Positions 41,062-49,739 of a stretch of DNA of 64,000 nucleotides are shown here, in pieces. The first letter of the stretch is position 1, and every line of letters begins with the position of its first letter. The stretch is from Rhodospirillales bacterium (GTDB lineage Bacteria > Pseudomonadota > Alphaproteobacteria > Micavibrionales > Micavibrionaceae), in contig JACKIT010000001.1 in NCBI GenBank assembly GCA_020638335.1, forward strand, positions 199,523-263,522. Direction: 5' to 3'. The notes beneath the pieces are model-generated. The model was given only the letters and a program-made list of their open reading frames with translations. It ran no database searches and was not told the origin of the DNA. A program made the translations under genes and the position numbers.

Positions 41062-43803
41062 TTAGAAGCTGGCGGGCACCACGTTGGTATAGAAGTCTAG
41101 GTTGCTGATTAGGGTTGCGCCGGAAATCGCATTGCTGTTTACTCCAGCGCGGATTAAGTTGTTCACCAGACCATAGCCGGCTCCGTTCGTTCCTGCCCAT
41201 TCTCCGCCCTGCATGTTACCAGCGATACTTTGTGTAATGACGCGAATACCGTCGATATACAAGCCGATTTCCGATGGAGCATCCGGGTCTGCGACAAATA
41301 CGAAATGGTGTAACCCCTGCGCAATCGAGGCGATCGGATATGTGCCGAATATGGAGTCGGGGCCTGTTGCCGTTGAGGCCCCATCACCGGCGGCAAATAC
41401 GAGGTTCCCCCCGCCAAAACTTGCCGCAATCCCTTGTCCAGTGGCGCCAGATTCGAAGATCACACCATCGGGTGCGCCGCCAATATCGATAATCGTCTCC
41501 CATGTTCCCGGGTCCTGTGCATTTTCATGGCTTCCTGATGTACCTCCAGGTGCCATAGACACTGTTGCTGCGGGGAAACCAGCTGTTGGATCAACTACAG
41601 TTGTGAAGTTCAAATCGCCGGAGTTCATAGCAACGGTTGCGTTACCGGATAAGTCTTCAAAAACGCCCGCCACAAATGTGACTTCATAATCGCTGAAATA
41701 ATCGAGAAGTTGGGCGGATAAATCTATGGTGACCGTGTCATTCACAATAGAAACGCGTGCGTCACCCACAGGAATAACGAAATCGTTGCTGGCATCGGTG
41801 AGATCGGTAAAGACGATATTGCCCACCCCAGCCTGCACATCCTGATCAAAGGTGAAGCTTACATCAATGCCGATGGCAAGTCCTGAAGCACCGTCAAGTG
41901 GCGTTGAAGCCAAGAGCGCAGCAGGCACAACACCCGCCGCCGCGGGATCTATACGTTCTTGCACGCGAATTTTATTATCCCGGCGCACTTTACTGAAAAT
42001 ATATTCAGAAGGTGACTTTTGGCGGAATTGTTCTTGCCAGTCATACAAGTAATCCGAAGGCGCACCAAAGGTATAATTATAGTGCAACCCAATGCCGTAT
42101 TGCGTATCACGCCCACTTTCATCATTCACAAGGCCCTCGATGGTAAAGGCTGGAACGGGGCTATACTCCAGGCGCACTTCGGTACCATCAATATCATCGG
42201 CTCCATCTAAACCCTGCCAGCGGTAACCGCGCCCGAACACCTCCAATGCAGGAAGAAATGGCATACGTCCGTTAAGCTCAACATCAAATCCGTCCATCGC
42301 GCGCTCTTGTAAGAAGCCGGTGGTGTTTTTCCAATCGCTCAAGCCTTTGTAATAGTTTGCTGCCGCGCCCCACAGGCTGGTCTGCAGATCAAGACCAAAG
42401 CCACCGCGCAGGTGGTTATAGGGGCGTTCATAATCGAGAAAGAAGTTGCTACCAACAACATAATCTTCACTTTCGGGCATATAGCGATAGCCCAAACCAC
42501 CGGTAAAACCGTGGCGCCCGCCTTGATGAGAATAGGCCGCCTGCGCAAAAAGATTATGACGCTTTCCAGCAGAACTATAGAGCGGCTGTAGCGTCAAGAG
42601 ACTATATTCAGGCTTGGAGCTCTCACGAATTTTGTAGCTGACCTCCAAGTTCCGTAAAAATGCGTATTCAGAATTTTTTGTCGCTGCCAGCCCGGTGTCT
42701 ATGAACGCTTTGGCAACCTCTTCATCAAGATCGCTTAAGATTTCACTGCGAATCGTGATCGATTTAAATTTTCCGCCTCGCGTTACATCATGGACAAAGC
42801 GTTTTCCAACAGATTTCATGGAAGCTTTGGCGGCATGGCCAAAGGCCGCAACAAAATAGTCCCGCAGGCCATCATAAGTGCGCCCCTCAAAATCACGCTT
42901 ACCGAAACTCTCGCGCATGAAGCTTTCAAAGGCATGATCTGCCGCCGAATTGATTGCGGCTTGTGTAAGAGCAACAGCATTGTCGGTAGACAAGTCGGCT
43001 TTTCCGCCATTAATTTTGGCCTGATAGATCGCATCTTCATAACGATTGCGAACCATTTCAAAAGCCGCCTTCATTGCAGCCTGCGCGACTGTGTCATCTT
43101 CCGGACCAGGTTTCAAATCTTCAAATAAAAAGCGTTTTGTCTTTTCTTGATCGTAAGAAGATGACCTTTCCAATGCATCATATACACCCGCAGCAGGTTC
43201 GAGTTGATCGAAATAGAGGTCATGCGCTTTTGCTGTGAGGACATACTGCTCTTGAGCAGCGGTCTCTATATGATCTTGAACAGAGTTCATGCTCAGATTA
43301 AAGGCAATCTGTGTGCAGAAATAATTATGCCTTTGCAGTGATAAACAGTTGTCATTCATGAGGTCTTGCATGGTTTTTTCGGATAAATCCGTGCGATTCG
43401 GCATGGCGATCATGCTAATGCTGGATTTTGCTGTGTTCCCTTGGTTTGAAACCGCAAAAGCGCGGAACAAATTCAAAGTGGGAATGGCTTCAAGGTAGTG
43501 TTCCCAGCGTTTTAGAGCTTCAGACTCGGATTCGTAATCGGCGAGATAAAGTGCATAAAGCCCCTGCCCCAGACCCGCGCCAGGTTTAAGAGACAATAGT
43601 TGCAGATCGGGCATGGGGGAGAATTGACTAACGGATTCCGCTTTGTATTCCTGAAAAGGCCCCATGGACACCACCGGCTTATCATAGGCAAGAAGATCTC
43701 GGGCGCTTTTGTTTTTGTCTTTCCACATGAAAGCGCTCCATGCAACACCAAGGCCACAAAGAGTTAGGGCACATATGACAATGAACCCGACAGCTCTCTT
43801 CAT
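41062..43803 (-). CDS. Inverse autotransporter (intimin/invasin-like) with Ig-like and LamG-like passenger
   Basis: The 913-residue protein has a hydrophobic N-terminal segment (about 5-24, GFIVICALTLCGLGVAWSAF), a helical region to about 380, an inverse-autotransporter beta-barrel (about 395-600: HNLFAQAAYSHQGGRHGFTG, YRYMPESEDYVVGSNFFLDY, WGAAANYYKGLSDW), then a bacterial Ig-like domain of the SbsA type (about 640-735) and a C-terminal concanavalin/LamG-like domain (about 750-913, IYIDGIRVI-type LYIDGIRV). Such proteins hold the passenger C-terminal to the barrel and expose it for adhesion. The ATG at 43803 is chosen over a TTG at 43818. The long helical N-terminus without LysM is atypical. 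Confidence 0.85.
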   Translation of the reverse strand: MKRAVGFIVICALTLCGLGVAWSAFMWKDKNKSARDLLAYDKPVVSMGPFQEYKAESVSQFSPMPDLQLLSLKPGAGLGQGLYALYLADYESESEALKRWEHYLEAIPTLNLFRAFAVSNQGNTAKSSISMIAMPNRTDLSEKTMQDLMNDNCLSLQRHNYFCTQIAFNLSMNSVQDHIETAAQEQYVLTAKAHDLYFDQLEPAAGVYDALERSSSYDQEKTKRFLFEDLKPGPEDDTVAQAAMKAAFEMVRNRYEDAIYQAKINGGKADLSTDNAVALTQAAINSAADHAFESFMRESFGKRDFEGRTYDGLRDYFVAAFGHAAKASMKSVGKRFVHDVTRGGKFKSITIRSEILSDLDEEVAKAFIDTGLAATKNSEYAFLRNLEVSYKIRESSKPEYSLLTLQPLYSSAGKRHNLFAQAAYSHQGGRHGFTGGLGYRYMPESEDYVVGSNFFLDYERPYNHLRGGFGLDLQTSLWGAAANYYKGLSDWKNTTGFLQERAMDGFDVELNGRMPFLPALEVFGRGYRWQGLDGADDIDGTEVRLEYSPVPAFTIEGLVNDESGRDTQYGIGLHYNYTFGAPSDYLYDWQEQFRQKSPSEYIFSKVRRDNKIRVQERIDPAAAGVVPAALLASTPLDGASGLAIGIDVSFTFDQDVQAGVGNIVFTDLTDASNDFVIPVGDARVSIVNDTVTIDLSAQLLDYFSDYEVTFVAGVFEDLSGNATVAMNSGDLNFTTVVDPTAGFPAATVSMAPGGTSGSHENAQDPGTWETIIDIGGAPDGVIFESGATGQGIAASFGGGNLVFAAGDGASTATGPDSIFGTYPIASIAQGLHHFVFVADPDAPSEIGLYIDGIRVITQSIAGNMQGGEWAGTNGAGYGLVNNLIRAGVNSNAISGATLISNLDFYTNVVPASF

Positions 43804-43942
43804 TGAAGACACAATCAAAACGGGTTTTCCATAGAGTTAAGTCTGCCAGCGAATGCCCACAGTAAGATGTTGTTATTGTACCACAATCAACAGTGGCTTC
43901 GTAGTCCATTGAGCCACGATTTTCTGTATTATTTTACAGAAT

Positions 43943-45049
43943 CTAATTTGAATTAAGTTGGTGTTTGCAAATATTTTTTATATCTTCCCATTGCTCACGG
44001 CTTAGTGCGCTCTTTCCTGCAAAATTGGCAGCACTTATGTTGAGCGCTTCCAAGGCGTTAACACGCTTTTTTGAATAAGGGTGTGTTCTTGCAAAACCAA
44101 GAATTTTCTCGACCCCGTTTTCCGTTTCCTCAGAGTGAGATCGTTTTTCAAAAAAGGTTTGGATACCTTCGGGTGGAAGACCGGCATCAACTAATAATCG
44201 ATACCCCAAAGCATCAGCCTCCAATTCATCTTCGCGGCTATATTTCATACGCTGCAAAAAGTCGCCCATCTGAATAGCGCCTTGCGAAATGTCTGTCCCG
44301 CCAAACATCAGAGGCAAAAGCAATGAAATACCAGTGTCCCTGACAATGGACTTTTCAATATGCCGAAGCTTCGTATGTGCAATTTCATGCGCCAAAACGC
44401 CGCTCAATTCTGCCGCCGTATCAATTTCCTCAACCAATCCCTGAAAAACGATGATATGACCGCCAGGTAAAACCATAGCGTTAGATATTTTACGGCCCTT
44501 TAATACGCGCAGAGAATATGAAGGAAGTTCGGCGACTTCCACCAAAGGACGGATAAGGGTTTCCATCGCATGCGTACCCTCTGGTGCATTACACTCCGGC
44601 CATTTGCTAAATTGTTTTACAGCATCTTGCTCCAGTTTTTCCATGTAAGATTGAGGCAATAAGAAAACGGCCCATTCTATAAGAATTGGAGAAAACATCA
44701 CAAACGCAGTGATCGCCAACGCGGTTATCGCGCCCAAAAAGAATACAGACGACCAGCTGCCATGCCGCGCAAAGTCCGGGATGATTTTATAAGGCTTAAA
44801 ATACCTTGTAACAATACGCCAATCCTGTTTGTCTGAAAGGACCAACCGCGCGTGTGCATCACAAGCACGACAAACGAGAACGCCATCCAGAGGCGGCAAC
44901 GGCTCTTGCAAAACAGAGATTTGCTTTAAAGGCCAAAGCGTCTCTTTTCCATCTGAAAAGCGAATAAACAAATGCGCGTCGTCAACATCTATTTCGACAT
45001 CAAAGCCTGTACTTTGCCTACCGTCAAAATAGCGCCCGCGTACACTCAT
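43943..45049 (-). CDS. M48-family membrane metalloprotease
   Basis: The 368-residue protein has an N-terminal cytosolic domain, a membrane region (about 95-130, SVFFLGAITALAITAFVMFS and a second hydrophobic stretch), and an M48 peptidase domain with HEIAH at about 220-224 (VLAHEIAHTKLRH) and the downstream zinc-ligand glutamate in REDELEADALGYRL. Its start overlaps the end of the DUF898 gene by four bases. M48 protease plus DUF898 is a recurring pair in proteobacteria whose joint role is unknown; membrane quality control is a reasonable guess. Confidence 0.9.
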   Translation of the reverse strand: MSVRGRYFDGRQSTGFDVEIDVDDAHLFIRFSDGKETLWPLKQISVLQEPLPPLDGVLVCRACDAHARLVLSDKQDWRIVTRYFKPYKIIPDFARHGSWSSVFFLGAITALAITAFVMFSPILIEWAVFLLPQSYMEKLEQDAVKQFSKWPECNAPEGTHAMETLIRPLVEVAELPSYSLRVLKGRKISNAMVLPGGHIIVFQGLVEEIDTAAELSGVLAHEIAHTKLRHIEKSIVRDTGISLLLPLMFGGTDISQGAIQMGDFLQRMKYSREDELEADALGYRLLVDAGLPPEGIQTFFEKRSHSEETENGVEKILGFARTHPYSKKRVNALEALNISAANFAGKSALSREQWEDIKNICKHQLNSN

Positions 45050-46329
45050 CCGAATACACCTATATCAGAATCCAAAACAGAAGCGAGTCCCTCGCTGGTT
45101 GTTTCCGCTTTGTCCGCGTGCGCCTGTCTAAGAAGCGTCTCGCCCAAAGGCCCCAAGATCACAAGATGATTCGCAAAGAACCTCATTTTTCTGTGCAAGA
45201 CAATCGGCGTACCCAGACCAAGCGTCACGATCATAATGACCAAATTTCCAAAAACATATTTGGCCATTTCTTTATCGCCGACTTCAAATTCAAAGCGCAA
45301 CGGCCCCGCAACAATGCCCTGCATTTTCGCCCGCATCAAAGCTGCAGCGTACCAAATACGGGCTGAAGTCATAAACGGCATAAAAAGAATACTGGTTAAA
45401 AAGAATACCCATGCTGAAGAGTTATGAAACCCCGCAAACTCGAAAGCAAAACTCAGGGTATTGAATAGAAAATACAAAAAAATCACACGATAAATTTTGT
45501 TATGCGCTGAATGCAAAGGTCTTTTTTGAACCATGCGGCGGTCAAACACGAGCGGAATGTCCCCGAAAAACGTATAATTGACGATATATTCATGTTTTCT
45601 TAAATCGGATTCAGGGATTAAAAGTCCAAAAGACAGGATATTTGCCAAAAAACGTTTGAAAGCAAGCCAAGAATACGCAAATAGCGAACCAAACATGGCA
45701 CCGCGAATGCCGCGCCAACTCAAGCGCCTAACCCGATAACGAAAAGCCCCAAATGTCACGAGATGTTTCAAAACAGGAAGGCTGACGAATGACAATATGA
45801 ATAAAGACAACGCATATCCAAGGCGATCCTCGAACCATATGCTTAAAATAACGGGAGAAAACAACACAGCTAAAATAGGGAGCCCTTTTAAGAATCCCAC
45901 GAAAAGTTCAATACCGCGCCCTAAATAGAAAAAACGATCACGATCAAGGCTAAGGCACCCCATTACATAAACCCGCAAGCGCGTTCTTCCCCAAAAACTA
46001 TACACTCCGAATGTAATGATATTCAGGAACAGGTTGGTGAGCCAAATTCTGTAAATCTCACCTGTTGCACCATCATAAATCAGAAGATTGCGTTTACGTT
46101 TATCCCCTCGCGCACGATGTCGTATGGCTCCTGCGTGTTGTGGCTCACTGTTTGCGCTGGCGGTATAATGATCCTTTTTATGAGTATGCTCTGATAAAGG
46201 AGGCTCATCTTCAAGCTCTATGCCTTCAGCCATATTTTCCCAAAACTCATTTTGGGATTCTGATTTTGTATTTTCGAAATTCGTTTCTTTTTCTAATGAG
46301 GAAACATCGTCTTTTTTAGAATCATTCAT
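45046..46329 (-). CDS. DUF898 (YjgN-like) multi-pass membrane protein
   Basis: The 427-residue protein has an acidic soluble start (about 1-95), then a DUF898 membrane domain: NLLIYDGATGEIYRIWLTNL followed by FGVYSFWGRTRLRVYV, and a second half with ANILSFGLLIPESDLRKHEY and VTLGLGTPIVLHRKMRFF. About six to eight membrane segments are visible. Function is unknown for the family. The ATG at 46329 is chosen; an upstream start at 46371 would add 14 non-conserved residues. It is coupled (ATGA) to the M48 protease gene. Confidence 0.87.
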   Translation of the reverse strand: MNDSKKDDVSSLEKETNFENTKSESQNEFWENMAEGIELEDEPPLSEHTHKKDHYTASANSEPQHAGAIRHRARGDKRKRNLLIYDGATGEIYRIWLTNLFLNIITFGVYSFWGRTRLRVYVMGCLSLDRDRFFYLGRGIELFVGFLKGLPILAVLFSPVILSIWFEDRLGYALSLFILSFVSLPVLKHLVTFGAFRYRVRRLSWRGIRGAMFGSLFAYSWLAFKRFLANILSFGLLIPESDLRKHEYIVNYTFFGDIPLVFDRRMVQKRPLHSAHNKIYRVIFLYFLFNTLSFAFEFAGFHNSSAWVFFLTSILFMPFMTSARIWYAAALMRAKMQGIVAGPLRFEFEVGDKEMAKYVFGNLVIMIVTLGLGTPIVLHRKMRFFANHLVILGPLGETLLRQAHADKAETTSEGLASVLDSDIGVFG

Positions 46330-46458
46330 ATATTTTTTCTTTTCACCTGTAATACAAGTAATTATACCCATAAAATCCTGAATTCTCTTTTGATTATTTA
46401 CTTTTTATACTTAAAAGTGCTGTTAGTTTTGGTTTTGATAAAATTTTGTGTTTTTTCC

Positions 46459-46486
46459 TTGCAATCGTTTCGAAAATACGTATACT
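46459..46486 (+). promoter_or_regulatory. Sigma-70-like promoter for a candidate sRNA
   Basis: TTGCAA (46459-46464) and TATACT (46481-46486) are 16 bases apart. A terminator begins 31 bases downstream of the -10 box, so the transcript would be about 60 bases long. Confidence 0.6.
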
Positions 46487-46492
46487 GGCGGC

Positions 46493-46553
46493 TACACACC
46501 CTCTATTACCGCCGTTTGTCCGGAGCATCTTTAAAGGTCTCCGGACCTTTTTT
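46493..46553 (+). ncRNA. Candidate small RNA ending in a rho-independent terminator
   Basis: From the predicted start near 46493 the RNA runs about 60 bases to a perfect 8-base terminator stem, GTCCGGAG (46518-46525) with CTCCGGAC (46539-46546), followed by CTTTTTT. No coding frame fits. It lies between the divergent DUF898 and kamA genes and is read toward kamA. It may be a trans-acting sRNA or an attenuated leader; its upstream half (CACCCTCTATTACC) is unpaired and could base-pair with targets. Confidence 0.55.
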
Positions 46554-46958
46554 ATGTGCGTTGTAGATTTTCTTCGTCAAGACTTTGCCCCCCTTCTTAG
46601 AAATGCTCATGCATTCTGGCTGCAAAAAACTGAGTCGCGATTCGTGTACTTTGTGCATATCCGGTTCTTATTTAACACTCTCACTTTCGTTTATCGTGAA
46701 CTTTTTATACACACTTATGCACTTTTTGATACGGCCATTTTTTTTACATTCATGTCACCAAATATAAATTCTTATACAATAACTTAACAAAAATTCCGGT
46801 GTTATTTTTCGCATTGCACCATTGCACAATATCGGCAGTATTGCTGCGATGCACACAAAAAACCCTTAAAAAACAATAGCTTCCAACACTCTTTTCCACT
46901 AACCTTACTTCTTGTCGATATGCATTACGAAATAATTTTGCAAACGAGAACGGTGAAC
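46554..46958 (+). other. AT-rich leader region upstream of kamA
   Basis: No gene is supported here. The stretch is strongly AT-rich with several T-runs and possible -10 boxes (for example TATACA near 46707). A small hairpin CAATATCGGCAGTATTG lies near 46827-46843 inside a larger GCATTGCA...TGCGATGC region. It may hold the kamA promoter and regulatory sites. Confidence 0.4.
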
Positions 46959-48530
46959 ATGGCTAGCGAAAATAATGTTATTCAAAGGAACGAGAATGTT
47001 CCTAAATCGGACTTGCGATATATACGTCCCATGCGCGGGAGATTCACACATAAGCGCGTCAGTACGTTGATGGAAGACATCTATGGCTTCGAAGAATTTG
47101 AGGCTATGAAAGACGCAGGCGTAGACAAGCGCATGATGTTTGGTATCAATCCGCATTATCAGGCTTTGGTTACCGGCGAAGAGCTTTGCGATAATCAGGG
47201 CAATGTTCTTATCCCTGCAATGCCTCCAAGCCTGCCAATTGCCGCGCTTATCCTGCCTCGCCTTAATGAGGTGCTCAGTATTGAGGGGGCGAAAGACCCT
47301 TCGAACCAGATGAATTTTACGCCGAAGGATAACGATCTTCACGGCAAGCTGCTGCATAAATATGACGAGATTGTTTTGGGCTATGCCTCGCCGACATGCT
47401 CTGCTCATTGTCGTTATTGTTACCGACTGGATTTATTTAACAAGGACACCGGCAAGATCAGTGTTCGCCCGGAAGAGCTGCGCGATTATATTCTCGATTA
47501 CAATCAGAAGCTGGAGAAGAATGGCGGCGTTGATCCTGAAACGGGAGAGAGACGCTACCCCATTCGCGAGATTCTTCTTTCCGGCGGGGATATTATGGTC
47601 CTGCCCAATCAGACCTTATATAAATTCGCCGCCGCCGCCGGACAAGCCGGCGTGAGCCTTTTGCGTTTTGGAACGAAAGAGATTGCCTTTCGTCCAGAGC
47701 GTTTTGATGAGGCGATGGCGGAAACTTTCCGCATTATCCACGCGGAATTCCCGCATATGCACATCAACATTGTTTCGCACTTTACGCACCCGGATGAATT
47801 TTTGGTTCGCGATGCAGATAATAACTATATTCCAAATGCGAACGGGACGGGCTATCAGTGGATGGAAATTTCGAGAGAAGCCGTTGAGCGGATGCTCGCG
47901 CATAGCTTTATATCCGTTGAAAACCAAACGCCTATTATTCTGAAGGTCAATGATGATGAGCGCGCTCTTCGCGTTTTGCATGAAGAGCTTCGACGCATGG
48001 GCGTAAAACCTAAATATATATTTCAGGGCCGTGACATTGAGGGACATAAGGCGTTTTCTATTCCTGTGGAAGAGGCCTGGAAAATTCACAATAGCGCGAT
48101 GAAGGGGTTGTCCGATACGGCACGCTCTCGTTTTGTGATGTCTACGGAATGGGGAAAGATGGAAATTGTCAGTATTATTGATCCGTTAAGCAATGATGCG
48201 TTTAATTTCAACTTTCTGCCTTTGGCGATTCAGGACACGTTTAAAGAAATTTTGGGTGATGGGCTGATTGTTTTTAAATCGCACAGATCGCCGCATCAGG
48301 CGCGTTCGCAAGGTGATCTCATTATCGCCAAAAGAAACCCGGAAGCTTTATGGATTTCGGCGTATGAAGACCGCATCATTTATGACACAAGAAAGCAAGA
48401 CGGCCAGAAATATGACGGGCTTATCTCGCTATTGATGGGGTATTTTGGCGAAAATTATATTGAACAGATGCAAAAGCGTATGCCGGGCGTCGCTATGTCT
48501 AAAGCTCTTGAGGCTGTGAGCGCGGCATAA
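46959..48530 (+). CDS. Divergent KamA-family radical SAM protein (lysine 2,3-aminomutase-like)
   Basis: The 523-residue protein has the KamA radical SAM core: C147, C151 and C154 in CSAHCRYC bind the 4Fe-4S cluster, followed by EILLSGGDIMVLPNQTL, LRFGTKEIAFRPERF and HINIVSHFTHPDE, as in aminomutases. It differs from true lysine 2,3-aminomutase: the basic CxRRR after the cluster is YRLDLF, and the PLP-binding PGGGGK is replaced by TEWGKMEIV, which keeps one lysine. It is also longer than EpmB. The reaction is thus uncertain; beta-amino acid formation is a guess. The start at 46959 (MASENN) is preferred to 46920, but both lack a strong site. Confidence 0.8.
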   Translation: MASENNVIQRNENVPKSDLRYIRPMRGRFTHKRVSTLMEDIYGFEEFEAMKDAGVDKRMMFGINPHYQALVTGEELCDNQGNVLIPAMPPSLPIAALILPRLNEVLSIEGAKDPSNQMNFTPKDNDLHGKLLHKYDEIVLGYASPTCSAHCRYCYRLDLFNKDTGKISVRPEELRDYILDYNQKLEKNGGVDPETGERRYPIREILLSGGDIMVLPNQTLYKFAAAAGQAGVSLLRFGTKEIAFRPERFDEAMAETFRIIHAEFPHMHINIVSHFTHPDEFLVRDADNNYIPNANGTGYQWMEISREAVERMLAHSFISVENQTPIILKVNDDERALRVLHEELRRMGVKPKYIFQGRDIEGHKAFSIPVEEAWKIHNSAMKGLSDTARSRFVMSTEWGKMEIVSIIDPLSNDAFNFNFLPLAIQDTFKEILGDGLIVFKSHRSPHQARSQGDLIIAKRNPEALWISAYEDRIIYDTRKQDGQKYDGLISLLMGYFGENYIEQMQKRMPGVAMSKALEAVSAA

Positions 48531-48571
48531 TGTTTTCTAATTCGCTTCGCTAAAAAGAAAACTTAATGTAA

Positions 48572-48648
48572 TGGCGATCCCGGCAGGACTCGAACCTGCA
48601 ACCTACTGCTTAGAAGGCAGTTGCTCTATCCAGTTGAGCTACGGGACC
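48572..48648 (-). tRNA. tRNA-Arg (TCT)
   Basis: On the minus strand GGTCCCG pairs with CGGGATC, the anticodon loop CTTCTAA carries TCT, and the T arm is GCAGGTTCGAGTCCTGC. A discriminator G and encoded CCA complete 77 bases. Confidence 0.96.
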
Positions 48649-48654
48649 GTTTTT

Positions 48655-48735
48655 CTGAATATTGGAATGTTGGAATACTGGAATTTTAGAAAAATAGCAA
48701 CCTTTCCAAGGTTCTAACATTCTAATATTCTAACT
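48655..48735 (+). repeat. Inverted 'GAATATTGGAATGTTGGAA' repeat pair
   Basis: GAATATTGGAATGTTGGAA at about 48656 faces TTCTAACATTCTAATATTC ending at about 48730. The right arm contains the stop codon of the NDUFS4-like gene. The pair lies between that gene and tRNA-Arg. Confidence 0.65.
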
Positions 48736-49038
48736 TTCAGATTCTTCCGGCGGGATATATTTGAAATTATCTCCGTAATTTCGAGGCTTGAGTTTTCGTG
48801 CTGTCTCGGCTTGGACTGTGTAGTACAAGCCGTTGGATTCAGCATAGTTTTCCGCATCTTCCATTGTATTAAATTTTAGACGGACCTGACCGAGCGTGTC
48901 TTCGCAAGCTGTCCAGCCCATTAATGGTTCAGGGTGGCGGGGGCTTGCATTTTCATATTCCAAAACCCATAGATTCGTTTTGGCTCGACCTGATTGCATG
49001 GCTGTTTTGGAAGGTTTGTAAATTCTGGCTTTAATCAT
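48730..49038 (-). CDS. NDUFS4-like complex I accessory subunit
   Basis: The 102-residue protein matches the ETC complex I subunit (NDUFS4/ETC_C1_NDUFA4) family: ARIYKPSKTAMQSGRAKTNL, WVLEYENASPRHPEPLMGW, FNTMEDAENYAESNGLYYTV and KPRNYGDNF. This supernumerary subunit of NADH:quinone oxidoreductase is shared by alphaproteobacteria and mitochondria and stabilises the NADH-oxidising module. It is often found next to a tRNA-Arg gene, as here. The stop codon sits in a repeat arm. Confidence 0.94.
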   Translation of the reverse strand: MIKARIYKPSKTAMQSGRAKTNLWVLEYENASPRHPEPLMGWTACEDTLGQVRLKFNTMEDAENYAESNGLYYTVQAETARKLKPRNYGDNFKYIPPEESES

Positions 49039-49091
49039 GGCTTATCCTTGAATTTTGCTTCTTTGAATTTAGAGCAAATGCGTCTTCATTT

Positions 49092-49733
49092 CTACCATTT
49101 AAAGAGCTTTCTGGCGCCTAGTCCCATGATCATGCCTATAACCACGTAAGGAAGAAGATGGGAAACCGTGGCGTGGCCGACTGTATCCATAGAGCATGTA
49201 AAGCGCAATCCCACATAGCCTAGCCCTGCAGCGGCCAGCGCGTTCATAAGCGCCGTTATTTTGGGAGAAGTCGTTGCACCGTTTCGCACCAGAACAATCA
49301 TCATCGTCATGGGAATAATGGCCATAAACATCCCCTCGCCCATACAATGATCCATATGCAGCGCCGGCATGTGCATACCTTCCGATACGGCGCGAATGAG
49401 GCTCCACACGCAAAAAATGCCAAAGGCCGTTAGTGGAGGGACGATAATCCATTTCTTTTCGCAAGCACCGGGCACGGCCAGATAAGATGAGGCGATTGCC
49501 GCCGAGATTGACATGAAGGCCATTAAAAACAGCTCAAACATAAAGGAGGCATCGGCAAATTTTTGTGGCAAGTCGGAGCGAACACCGATGAAATAAACCA
49601 GCGCGGCGATGTAAATAATCGCAACGCCCAAAAACGGCAAAACTCTGACGAACGGATGAGCAAGGCATTTACAAGGCTCCAACTCGTCGCAAAGGCCGTT
49701 AATGACGGTATCAATATTTCTTTCTTCATTCAT
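49092..49733 (-). CDS. nrsF: NrsF-type membrane anti-sigma factor (DUF1109)
   Basis: The 213-residue protein has six membrane segments and the DUF1109 pattern, beginning after a short N-terminal region with two cysteines (LEPCKCLAHPFVRVLPFLG) and containing HCMGEGMFMAIIPM and TCSMDTVGHATVSHLLPYVV. NrsF in Caulobacter holds the sigma factor SigF at the membrane and releases it on heavy-metal or oxidative stress; conserved cysteines are part of sensing. It is encoded six bases after the ECF sigma gene, which strongly supports a pair. Confidence 0.92.
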   Translation of the reverse strand: MNEERNIDTVINGLCDELEPCKCLAHPFVRVLPFLGVAIIYIAALVYFIGVRSDLPQKFADASFMFELFLMAFMSISAAIASSYLAVPGACEKKWIIVPPLTAFGIFCVWSLIRAVSEGMHMPALHMDHCMGEGMFMAIIPMTMMIVLVRNGATTSPKITALMNALAAAGLGYVGLRFTCSMDTVGHATVSHLLPYVVIGMIMGLGARKLFKW

Positions 49734-49739
49734 TGGCAG

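Noticed and set aside
46446..46787. 113-codon plus-strand frame between DUF898 and kamA
   Set aside because: It runs through a promoter, a perfect terminator and AT-rich DNA; composition gives an aromatic-rich product with no family features.
46959..48530. Assigning the KamA-like protein as EpmB
   Set aside because: It is much longer than EpmB and lacks the usual PLP loop, so only family level is claimed.
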